NCBI GenBank assembly: GCA_030825825.1
Contig: JAPJPE010000007.1
Location: forward strand, 1 to 21,299
From: Streptococcus sp.
Lineage (GTDB): Bacteria > Bacillota > Bacilli > Lactobacillales > Streptococcaceae
Length of the DNA stretch: 21,299 bases
Reading direction: 5' to 3'
The stretch's first letter is position 1. Each line of letters begins with the position of its first letter. The translations under genes were made by a program, and so were the position numbers. The notes beneath the pieces were generated by a model that was given only the letters and a program-made list of their open reading frames with translations, had not been told where the DNA came from and did not search any database. This document shows positions 13,953 to 20,834 of this stretch, piece by piece.

Positions 13953-13974
13953 AGATTTTGTGAAAATCTCACAA
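13953..13974. promoter_or_regulatory. Overlapping palindromes, Rex/CRP-like
   Basis: AGATTTT-GTG-AAAATCT (13953-13969) overlaps TTGTGA-AAATC-TCACAA (13958-13974). The second resembles a Rex box (TTGTGAA-N4-TTCACAA) but is one base shorter, so the half-site spacing is wrong for Rex. It probably binds some dimeric regulator. Confidence 0.4.
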
Positions 13975-13986
13975 TAATTAGTGATT

Positions 13987-14090
13987 TAAAATAATTCCCT
14001 CCTAAAAAAATGGTCAGGAAATTTTTAGGAAAAGGAGGAACAAGATGAAGGGATGAACAAAAAAACCAGCACGATTTAAAGTGCTGGTTT
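13987..14090 (+). ncRNA. Possible small RNA or mini-ORF transcript
   Basis: On the plus strand a TAAAAT (13987-13992) could be a -10 box. Transcription would start near 13999, followed by a hairpin TCCTAAAAA (14000-14008) / TTTTTAGGA (14022-14030), an ideal Shine-Dalgarno AAGGAGG (14032-14038), a three-codon ORF ATG-AAG-GGA-TGA (14045-14056), and the hairpin at 14063-14090 followed by a T-rich tail. CCTCC (13998-14002) could also mask the Shine-Dalgarno. A 12-codon ORF (14010-14048) overlaps the mini-ORF by ATGA. There is no recognisable -35. This may equally be debris of a lost gene. Confidence 0.3.
14059..14090 (-). terminator. Terminator of mntH
   Basis: AAACCAGCAC (14063-14072) and GTGCTGGTTT (14081-14090) form a perfect 10-bp stem with an 8-base loop. 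On the minus strand it is followed by seven Ts. It begins 2 bases after the mntH stop codon. The plus-strand side has a weaker T tail, so it could work in both directions. Confidence 0.9.
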
Positions 14091-14092
14091 CT

Positions 14093-15439
14093 TTATTTGA
14101 TAAAAGTCGTTACAATCAAATTGAAATTCAAGATGGTTAAGACAATCGCAACGAGATAGCCTAAGAAGGTATTCCATTTCGCATTGACATGCTCTCCCAT
14201 GATTTCCTTGTTTGAGGTGAAATAAACCAGAGGGAAGATGGAGAAAGGAAGGGCCACTGATAGGAAGACTTGAGAATATACCAGAAGGTCATCGAGGACA
14301 TGTTCTTGGTCACCGAATAAAATTGCGACAATGATAACGGGAAGGAGGGCAATGATCCGAGTCATGAGACGCACCACCCATTGTGGTAGTCTAAATCGCA
14401 AGAAACCTTCCATAACGATTTGACCGGTTAGGGTCCCAGTAATGGTTGAATTTTGACCACTAGCTAACAAAGCGATGGCAAAGAGAGTGGACAAGAAAGG
14501 ACTAGCGATGGCACCAGCAATATGGTTATCCTTGAGGGCATTGTACATGCTAGAGAAAGCACCAATCTTATCTCCGTGTCCGAAGAAGAGGGCCGCTCCA
14601 AGAATCAAGAGGAGGGAGTTGACGACAAAAGCCAAACTCAATTCAATATTTGAATCCCAGGTCATAAAGCGCACTGCCCGTTTGATATCTGCTGGATCCT
14701 TGTAATCAACTTTTCGCGTTTGCGAAATGGAAGAGTGGAGGTAGAGGTTGTGGGGCATCACCGTTGCTCCGATGATTCCAAGCGCCAGGGTTAAGGCTTC
14801 ATTTCCTTTTGGAAGCCCAATTCCTAGCACCTCTTTTTGAGGGAGGAAGCCAGCGAAGATTCCCCCGATATCTGGCTTCGAAAGAAAGACGAGATAACCA
14901 AAAATCGCAAGGATTGTGAGGATCAAGGTTGATACGATGGCCTCGATCTTTCGAAATCCTAGATGCATGAGGCCCAATAAGAGGAAGACATCAAAGATGG
15001 TGATCAGAATGGAAAAGAGCAAAGGCCAACCAAAGAGGAGGTGGAGGGCAATCCCTGAGCCGATGACTTCCGCTAAATCTGTCGCCATCAAGGCAAGCTC
15101 GATCACAATCCAAAGGGTATAGCGAAGCCATTTTGGTAAGTGATGGGCGGTTGTTTGGGCCAGGTCCTTACGATGGACAATCCCTAATTTCCCAGCCATT
15201 TGTTGCAACTGCATGGCGATCAAAGACGAGAGAAGAACCACTGATAAGAGGAGGTAGCGGTATTGTGCCCCTCCGACCACACTGGTAATCCAGTTTCCCG
15301 GATCCATATAGCCGACAGCTACCAGACTTCCTGGTCCTGAAAAGAGTAGAAGAGTCTTCCAAAAGGGGATGCCTTTTGGCACGTCAATAGACTGGTTGAT
15401 TTCTTGAAGTGATTTCCTTTCAAACTGTTGTAAACTCAC
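14093..15439 (-). CDS. mntH: Nramp-family Mn2+/Fe2+ transporter MntH
   Basis: 448 aa from the GTG at 15439, chosen because AGAAAGAAGG lies just before it and the protein then begins MSLQQFERKSLQEINQS like streptococcal MntH. An ATG at 15508 would add 23 residues with no ribosome binding site and would overlap the promoter. About 11 membrane helices. Metal site: DPGNW in helix 1 (D46, N49) and MPHN in helix 6 (M228, H230). It imports manganese (and iron) with protons, important for oxidative-stress defence in streptococci. Transcribed alone on the minus strand, divergent from an ABC transporter. Confidence 0.95.
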   Translation of the reverse strand: MSLQQFERKSLQEINQSIDVPKGIPFWKTLLLFSGPGSLVAVGYMDPGNWITSVVGGAQYRYLLLSVVLLSSLIAMQLQQMAGKLGIVHRKDLAQTTAHHLPKWLRYTLWIVIELALMATDLAEVIGSGIALHLLFGWPLLFSILITIFDVFLLLGLMHLGFRKIEAIVSTLILTILAIFGYLVFLSKPDIGGIFAGFLPQKEVLGIGLPKGNEALTLALGIIGATVMPHNLYLHSSISQTRKVDYKDPADIKRAVRFMTWDSNIELSLAFVVNSLLLILGAALFFGHGDKIGAFSSMYNALKDNHIAGAIASPFLSTLFAIALLASGQNSTITGTLTGQIVMEGFLRFRLPQWVVRLMTRIIALLPVIIVAILFGDQEHVLDDLLVYSQVFLSVALPFSIFPLVYFTSNKEIMGEHVNAKWNTFLGYLVAIVLTILNFNLIVTTFIK

Positions 15440-15479
15440 GATGAGCCTTCTTTCTAAGAATAAATCAAATTTCTCTCTA

Positions 15480-15488
15480 ATTATAGCA
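15480..15488 (-). promoter_or_regulatory. Extended -10 promoter of mntH
   Basis: On the minus strand TGCTATAAT, an exact TGnTATAAT, lies 41 bases before the GTG start. No clear -35. Upstream, AATAGT (15499-15504) and ACTATT (15526-15531) are inverted; whether a manganese regulator binds here cannot be told from sequence alone. Confidence 0.6.
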
Positions 15489-15549
15489 TAAAATTTATAA
15501 TAGTTCATGATAATGAGGAAGAATTACTATTGTTGATGCCTCGATTTCT

Positions 15550-15577
15550 TTGTAATCTATTCGAAAAGGACTATAAT
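15550..15577 (+). promoter_or_regulatory. Promoter of the FtsX-type ABC operon
   Basis: TTGTAA (15550-15555), 16-base spacer, TATAAT (15572-15577). A strong ribosome binding site AGGAGGGAGGAG follows at 15591-15602, before the ATG at 15610. Confidence 0.6.
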
Positions 15578-15609
15578 ATAGATAGGAAATAGGAGGGAGG
15601 AGAGAGAAA

Positions 15610-16311
15610 ATGGCCTACATCGAAATGCAGCACTGTTACAAGCGATACACTAGTGGAGAAACGGAGATTCTCGCTAATCAGGATGTTTCTTTTGAGATTG
15701 AAAAAGGCGAATTGGTCATTATTTTAGGGGCGTCAGGAGCTGGAAAATCAACGGTTCTCAATATCTTAGGAGGGATGGACACGAATGACGAAGGGCAGGT
15801 CCTGATTGATGGGGTGGATATTTCTAAGCTCAATTCCCATCAACGAACGGATTATCGACGAGATGACGTTGGCTTTGTCTTTCAATTTTATAATTTAGTA
15901 GCCAATCTGACAGCCAAGGAAAATGTCGAATTGGCTTCAGAAATCGTCTCTGATGCCTTGGATCCGGAAGCCGTTTTAAGAGACGTAGGACTTGGCAATC
16001 GTCTTGATAATTTTCCTGCCCAATTGTCAGGTGGAGAGCAACAACGGGTGGCGATTGCTCGGGCAGTGGCGAAAAACCCTAAAATTCTCCTTTGCGATGA
16101 GCCTACAGGAGCCTTAGACTACCAGACAGGTAAGCAAGTATTGGGGATTTTACAGGATATGTCTCGAAAAAAAGGAGCGACGGTCATCATCGTAACCCAT
16201 AATGCTGCTTTAGCTCCGATTGCAGACCGTGTGATTCGCATGCATGATGCCAAGGTCAAGTCGGTAGAAATCAATGAGCTTCCTCAAGATATTGCTACAC
16301 TAGAGTATTAG
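15610..16311 (+). CDS. ABC transporter ATPase, MacB/LolD/YtrE type
   Basis: 233 aa, a lone ATPase domain. Walker A GASGAGKST (40-48), Q-loop in FVFQFYNL (about 95), signature LSGGEQQR (about 138-145), Walker B ILLCDEPTGALD with its catalytic glutamate, and H-loop VTHN. The EPTGALD form is typical of ATPases that pair with FtsX-domain permeases (MacB, LolD, BceA). The permease follows after 13 bases. Such complexes act by mechanotransmission, moving an extracellular domain rather than carrying a substrate through the membrane. The substrate or target cannot be named. It is divergent from mntH. Confidence 0.92.
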   Translation: MAYIEMQHCYKRYTSGETEILANQDVSFEIEKGELVIILGASGAGKSTVLNILGGMDTNDEGQVLIDGVDISKLNSHQRTDYRRDDVGFVFQFYNLVANLTAKENVELASEIVSDALDPEAVLRDVGLGNRLDNFPAQLSGGEQQRVAIARAVAKNPKILLCDEPTGALDYQTGKQVLGILQDMSRKKGATVIIVTHNAALAPIADRVIRMHDAKVKSVEINELPQDIATLEY

Positions 16312-16324
16312 AAGAGGTGCTAGC

Positions 16325-19048
16325 ATGAAACGAAAAGTCTATTGGAAGGATCTATTTGGTTCTTTTACACATTCAAAAGGACGCTTTCTCTCCATCTTAA
16401 CCTTGATGTTGTTGGGAAGCTTGGCCTTGGTAGGCTTAAAGGTGACTACTCCAAATATGCATCGAACTGCTAACCAGTTTATTCAGCAACAAAAGATGCT
16501 AGATCTTGCTGTCATGGGGGACTTGGGATTAGACCAGGTAGACCAAGAGGAGCTTTTAGGAGTCAAAGGGGCGCGTGTCGAATTTGGTTCACTGCTGGAT
16601 TTGACAGTGAAAGGAACAGGAGAGGCGATTCGACTTTTTTCTGCCCCAAAAAGTCTTTCTTCCTTTCGTGTGACCAAGGGGCGCCTGCCCCAAAAAGAAG
16701 GGGAACTGGCCCTAGCAAGTTTTTGGGAGGATCGCTATCAGATAGGGGATACCCTCACACTTGAAGAAAAGGCTGGAACGCGCTCTAGTTTAAAGCGAAA
16801 GCAATTCACCATTGTTGGTTTTGTTCAATCCTCTGAGATGTGGTCTCAAAAGAATTTAGGCACTGCCATGAGTGGCAGTGGAAATCTAGATGCCTATGCA
16901 CTAGTTTCAAAAGAGGTCTTTACGACTAAACTTCCCGCGATGGCGCGGATCCAGTTTGATGATCTGAAGTCTTTAGATTCTTTTTCGCAAGTCTACCAAA
17001 AAGGGCTCAAAGCTCATCAAGAAGAGTTAGAAAAACTTCTGAAAGACAATGGAAAGGCCCGCTATCAAAGACTCAAGCAGGAGGCGGATGGGCAGATTCA
17101 AAAAGGCCAGAAAGAACTCAGTCGTGCCGAGGAAACACTCCAGTCAGCTAAAAATCAGATCGATCAGGCTCAAAAACAATTAGACTTGCAGGAGGCCCAG
17201 TTCAAGAAATTAGCTCCATTTCTGCCAGCTAAAGAGCAAGTAGCCAGTCAAGAAAAGCTCCATCAAGCCCAAGAACAAATTGATCAGAAAAAGAAGGACT
17301 GGACTGCAGGTGAAACGGAGCTCGCAAAAAAAGAGGAGGAGCTGAAAAAAGCGCAAAGGGAGCGAGATCAGCTGGAAATTCCAACTTATCATGTCTATGA
17401 CCGCAAGACCATGCCAGGTGGACAAGGTTACTTGATGTATAGCAATGCTAGTAGTAGTATTTCCGCTGTCGGAAATATTTTTCCGGTTGTTCTTTATCTA
17501 GTAGCCGCCATGGTGACCTTTACCACGATGACCCGCTTTGTCGATGAAGAGCGAACCAATGCAGGGATATTTAAGGCGCTGGGCTATCGTACCAGGGACA
17601 TCATTCTCAAATTTGTCCTCTATGGATTCTTTGCAGGGACGATCGGTACCCTTCTAGGAACCTTGCTGGGCCATTATTTCCTATCGGGGATCATTTCCAA
17701 CATTATCACGCAAGGGATGGTGATTGGAGAGAGCAGAGAGTATTTTTATGGGGATATGACTCTGATTGCGCTCGGACTGTCTTTCGTTGCGAGTGTGCTT
17801 CCGGCTTACTGGGTTTCGCGTAAGGAATTAAAAGAAGAAGCCAATCTTTTATTACTGCCCAAACCACCGGTATCTGGTTCGAAGATTTTCCTGGAGTGTC
17901 TCCATTTTATTTGGAAACGTCTGAGTTTCACCCACAAGGTCACTGCTCGTAATCTCTTTCGTTACAAACAACGGATGCTGATGACCATTTTTGGAGTGGC
18001 GGGTTCTGTTGCTCTTCTCTTTGCAGGGCTAGGAATTCAATCTTCTGTAGGAAGTGTTTCCAAACGCCAATTTCAAGAGATCCTATCTTATGAGTTGATT
18101 GTAGCCAAAAAAACGAATGCCTCTTACCAAGAAAGCAAAGAACTAAACAATCGTCTGGCAAAATCAGACATCAAGGATTATCGAGCTATCTATAGTAAGG
18201 TCATTGAAGCTTCTTTAAAAAATGGACACGACAAACAGATCGTTACGATGTTGGTTACGGATCGTGCAGATTTTTCTCCCTTTGTCAGCCTGCGTTCTTT
18301 CAAGCAAGGGGAGTCCTTGTCTCTAAAGAAAGGGGTTATCATCAGTAGCAAACTGGCACAACTAGCCCAGGTTACAGTTGGGGATCGACTGATCCTAGAT
18401 GGCCACTATTTTAAGGTGGCAGGAATCACTGAAAATTATGTCGGCCATTTTATCTATATGGATCAGGCAAGTTACCAAAAAATCTACGGAGAGCGGACTT
18501 CAGCAAATAGCTATTTGGTACAGATGCAAAATTCCTCCACACGACAAGTGCAAGCAGTTAGTCGGGACATGATGGCTCTTGCAGCTGTGAAGGCAGTCAG
18601 TCAAAATGCTTCGATGATTTCCCTCTTTAACTCAGTTGCCAAATCGTTGGACACTACCATGATGATTCTAGTAGTCGTATCGGTTTTGTTAGCTATCGTG
18701 ATCTTGTATAATTTAACCAATATCAATGTGGCAGAACGGATCCGTGAACTATCGACCATCAAGGTCTTGGGATTCCATAATAAGGAAGTGACACTCTATA
18801 TTTACCGCGAAACCATCTTATTGTCTATCATAGGGATCCTCATGGGGTTAGTGGGTGGCTATTATCTTCATCAATTTCTTATTGCCATGATTGCACCAGA
18901 TGCCATTCTCTTTTACCCTAAAGTGGGACTTGGTGTTTTCCTCTTCCCTGTTGGAGGAACGATCCTTCTTTTGGTCCTGTTAGGAATTTATGTTGACCAT
19001 TATCTCCGAAAAGTAGATATGCTCGAAGCCCTCAAATCAGTAGACTAA
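16325..19048 (+). CDS. FtsX-domain ABC permease with extracellular coiled coil
   Basis: 907 aa with a duplicated FtsX layout of eight helices: one near 24-41, a large extracellular region 45-375, three helices at about 380-403, 428-451 and 478-498; then a helix at 551-571, a second extracellular region 575-775, and three helices at about 779-800, 832-853 and 868-893. The first extracellular region contains a 100-residue Gln/Lys/Glu-rich coiled coil (246-348). The EERTNAGIFKALGYR and RIRELSTIKVLGF segments after helices are the coupling-type loops of the MacB/FtsX superfamily. RBS GAGGTG. Ends in the terminator at 19127-19155. Candidate roles: peptide resistance, wall enzyme control or envelope stress. 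No adjacent two-component system is present, unlike Bce modules. Confidence 0.9.
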   Translation: MKRKVYWKDLFGSFTHSKGRFLSILTLMLLGSLALVGLKVTTPNMHRTANQFIQQQKMLDLAVMGDLGLDQVDQEELLGVKGARVEFGSLLDLTVKGTGEAIRLFSAPKSLSSFRVTKGRLPQKEGELALASFWEDRYQIGDTLTLEEKAGTRSSLKRKQFTIVGFVQSSEMWSQKNLGTAMSGSGNLDAYALVSKEVFTTKLPAMARIQFDDLKSLDSFSQVYQKGLKAHQEELEKLLKDNGKARYQRLKQEADGQIQKGQKELSRAEETLQSAKNQIDQAQKQLDLQEAQFKKLAPFLPAKEQVASQEKLHQAQEQIDQKKKDWTAGETELAKKEEELKKAQRERDQLEIPTYHVYDRKTMPGGQGYLMYSNASSSISAVGNIFPVVLYLVAAMVTFTTMTRFVDEERTNAGIFKALGYRTRDIILKFVLYGFFAGTIGTLLGTLLGHYFLSGIISNIITQGMVIGESREYFYGDMTLIALGLSFVASVLPAYWVSRKELKEEANLLLLPKPPVSGSKIFLECLHFIWKRLSFTHKVTARNLFRYKQRMLMTIFGVAGSVALLFAGLGIQSSVGSVSKRQFQEILSYELIVAKKTNASYQESKELNNRLAKSDIKDYRAIYSKVIEASLKNGHDKQIVTMLVTDRADFSPFVSLRSFKQGESLSLKKGVIISSKLAQLAQVTVGDRLILDGHYFKVAGITENYVGHFIYMDQASYQKIYGERTSANSYLVQMQNSSTRQVQAVSRDMMALAAVKAVSQNASMISLFNSVAKSLDTTMMILVVVSVLLAIVILYNLTNINVAERIRELSTIKVLGFHNKEVTLYIYRETILLSIIGILMGLVGGYYLHQFLIAMIAPDAILFYPKVGLGVFLFPVGGTILLLVLLGIYVDHYLRKVDMLEALKSVD

Positions 19049-19126
19049 GATACAAAGTGCGTAGCTGATAGCGACAAAATGAGCCCTCTAACCTTATTTT
19101 TCATTTCACCAGCATCGAATGTTTAT

Positions 19127-19155
19127 AAAACTTTCACCTCAGGGTGGAAGTTTTT
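19127..19155 (+). terminator. Terminator of the FtsX-type ABC operon
   Basis: AAAACTTTCACC (19127-19138), loop TCAG, GGTGGAAGTTTT (19143-19154), one T-G wobble, then T and C. The 19049-19126 stretch before it holds no gene. Confidence 0.85.
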
Positions 19156-19163
19156 CTTCTCTT

Positions 19164-19172
19164 TGTTATAAT
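19164..19172 (+). promoter_or_regulatory. Extended -10 promoter of the metallophosphoesterase gene
   Basis: TGTTATAAT matches TGnTATAAT, with TATAAT at 19167-19172; the expected -35 position falls in the preceding terminator stem. AGGAGAAG follows at 19180-19187, just before the ATG. Confidence 0.65.
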
Positions 19173-19190
19173 GGATAGTAGGAGAAGATC

Positions 19191-20033
19191 ATGACTAAAA
19201 TTGCTTTACTTTCAGATATTCATGGAAATACGACAGCTTTGGAAGCTGTCCTAGAGGATAGTCGAAAAGCCAAGGTGAATGAATATTGGCTCTTGGGAGA
19301 TAGTTTGATGCCTGGAACAGGCAGACGCGCTCTTTTGGAGCTGTTAGAGGAGCTTCCTATTACGGTTAAAGTCCTTGGAAACTGGGAAGATAGTCTTTGG
19401 CGCGCCATGAGGGGGATGTTGGATGAGACTAGACCAAGTCATCGCTATCTCATGCGCCAGTGTCAATATATTCTTGAAGAAATCACGCCTCAGGAAATTG
19501 AAGCCATGCAGGAAATGCCCATGCAGGTCCATAGAGAAATCGCCGGTTTAAAGATCGGCATTACCCACCACTTACCCGATAAGAATTGGGGTAGGGAATT
19601 GATCCACATTGGTGAGCAGAAGGATTTTGATCGCTTGGTGACAAACCCGTCTTGTGATATTGCAGTCTACGGACACATTCACCAGCAGTTTTTTCGCTAC
19701 GGGACAGGAGGAGAACTGATCATCAATCCTGGCTCGATCGGTCAACCTTTCTTTTTGGGAAAGAATCTTCGCAAGGATCTTCGGGCCATGTATGCCATTC
19801 TTGAATTTGATCAAATGGGGCTAAAAGATGTAGATTTTAGACGGGTGGACTATGATGTCCAAAAAGAACTCCAACTTGCTAAAGACCTCCATCTTCCTTA
19901 TTATCAAGTGTACTATGAAAGTTTGGTCAATGGCATTCATCATACCCACAATCATGAGCTACTTCATGAGATTGAGCAGAGAGAAGGTCATGATCGAGAA
20001 ATCGATGCTTGGTTAGAAGACTTTTTTCAATAG
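19191..20033 (+). CDS. Metallophosphoesterase family protein
   Basis: 280 aa. Calcineurin-type metal motifs in order: DIHGN (D9, H11, N13), LGDS (D37), GNWE (N64, in place of the usual GNHE), HH (H126-H127), GHIH (H162, H164) and the closing NPGSIGQP. This arrangement matches the YfcE/PrpE-like branch that hydrolyses phosphodiesters or phosphomonoesters; the substrate is unknown. The residue after GN is W where most family members have H, so the catalytic histidine position is altered, as in several YfcE-like proteins. The C-terminal 60 residues are charged and extend beyond the core fold. It has its own promoter and is followed by the Rrf2 gene after 111 bases. Confidence 0.88.
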   Translation: MTKIALLSDIHGNTTALEAVLEDSRKAKVNEYWLLGDSLMPGTGRRALLELLEELPITVKVLGNWEDSLWRAMRGMLDETRPSHRYLMRQCQYILEEITPQEIEAMQEMPMQVHREIAGLKIGITHHLPDKNWGRELIHIGEQKDFDRLVTNPSCDIAVYGHIHQQFFRYGTGGELIINPGSIGQPFFLGKNLRKDLRAMYAILEFDQMGLKDVDFRRVDYDVQKELQLAKDLHLPYYQVYYESLVNGIHHTHNHELLHEIEQREGHDREIDAWLEDFFQ

Positions 20034-20069
20034 TGTAACTGTTGACGTTACAACAAAAACTAGTATAAT
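20034..20069 (+). promoter_or_regulatory. Promoter and operator of the Rrf2-type gene
   Basis: TTGACG (20042-20047), 16-base spacer, TATAAT (20064-20069). The -35 box lies inside two overlapping inverted repeats: TGTAAC (20034-20039) / GTTACA (20047-20052) and TGTTG (20040-20044) / CAACA (20051-20055). CTGTTGAC occurs here (20039-20046) and again in the leader (20088-20095). A repressor bound here would block RNA polymerase, most simply the Rrf2 protein itself. Confidence 0.6.
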
Positions 20070-20144
20070 AAGGGTAGTAAGAGTCATCTGTTGACAATCG
20101 TCCAATAGATGCCACTTTCAGAACAGGCAGAAAGGAGTAAAGAC

Positions 20145-20594
20145 ATGCAAATTTCGAGTCGCTTTACAATCGGGACTCATGTCTTGATCATGATCGCTCT
20201 ACAAGGGGAAAAAACCAAAGTAACCAGTGATTTTTTGGCAGGAAGTGTCGGTGTGAATCCTGTTATTATTCGAAAGACCTTGTCTCAGTTAAAGAAAGCG
20301 GGATTGATCCATGTAGCGCGTGGGACAGGAGGAGCTGAACTCGCTAAAGCAGCCGATGAGATCAGTCTGCTGGATATCTATCAAGCGGTCGAATGCTTAG
20401 GTTCGACAGGCCAATTATTTGGTTTCCATGAAAAACCCAATCCAAATTGCCCAATAGGTCACAATATCCACCATGTCTTAGATGGGAAACTCGAAGACAT
20501 TCAGACTGCTATGGAAAAAGAGATGGCTCAAACCAGCTTAAAAGAAGTCGTAGAAGACGCGCAGAAAAGAATGGACCTCGAATCGGTTTCATAA
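20145..20594 (+). CDS. Rrf2-family transcriptional regulator
   Basis: 149 aa from ATG 20145 with AAAGGAG at 20131-20137; an earlier in-frame ATG (20109) lacks a ribosome binding site and adds 12 residues unlike the family. It has the Rrf2 winged helix (about 1-65) with the typical MQISSRFTIGTHVL start and ARGTGG wing. It has two cysteines, C84 and C102 (in NCPIGHN), not the three clustered cysteines of IscR or NsrR, so an iron-sulfur cluster is unlikely and a thiol switch like that of other YwnA/HypR-type members is possible. It probably regulates itself through the inverted repeat at its promoter; other targets are not evident. Confidence 0.9.
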   Translation: MQISSRFTIGTHVLIMIALQGEKTKVTSDFLAGSVGVNPVIIRKTLSQLKKAGLIHVARGTGGAELAKAADEISLLDIYQAVECLGSTGQLFGFHEKPNPNCPIGHNIHHVLDGKLEDIQTAMEKEMAQTSLKEVVEDAQKRMDLESVS

Positions 20595-20601
20595 GAAAAA
20601 T

Positions 20602-20722
20602 GAGAGTGGGACAGAAATCGGTCATTCGTTAGAATTCGATTTCGTCGTCCCACCTCCGCACAGTTGAGTAGGGCTGTAAAAGCTGATGAAATCAGCGTAG
20701 TAGAGCCCACTCAACCACTGCG
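20602..20722. repeat. Composite streptococcal intergenic repeat, two large hairpins
   Basis: Hairpin A (20602-20656): GTGGGAC/GTCCCAC (20606-20612 with 20647-20653), GAAATCG/CGATTTC inside and GAG/CTC outside. Hairpin B (20657-20722): CGCA/TGCG, GTTGAGT/ACTCAAC (20663-20669 with 20709-20715), GGGCT/AGCCC, and an inner GCTGAT/ATCAGC. No ORF. I remember near-identical segments, ending in the same GAGGCT hairpin, in many places in viridans streptococcal genomes, but could not check this. Confidence 0.65.
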
Positions 20723-20750
20723 TCTTGCTTGACAATCCAAAAACAATTAA

Positions 20751-20783
20751 GAGGCTAGGACTTTTGTCCCAGCCTCATTTTTT
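20751..20783 (+). terminator. Terminator between the Rrf2 gene and pepQ
   Basis: GAGGCTAGGAC (20751-20761), loop TTTT, GTCCCAGCCTC (20766-20776), one A-C mismatch, then ATTTTTT. It closes the repeat above and ends the Rrf2 transcript. The minus-strand side has only a poor T-run, yet it may also serve the convergent pepQ gene. 20784-20834 holds nothing recognisable. Confidence 0.8.
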
Positions 20784-20834
20784 ATATTTATTGACGAAAC
20801 ATTCTGTTTGCTGCGACTTGGATCTACAAAAGGA

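Noticed and set aside
15440..15508. Upstream ATG at 15508 as the mntH start
   Set aside because: It overlaps the extended -10 promoter, lacks a ribosome binding site and adds 23 residues not seen in the family; the GTG at 15439 has a good site.
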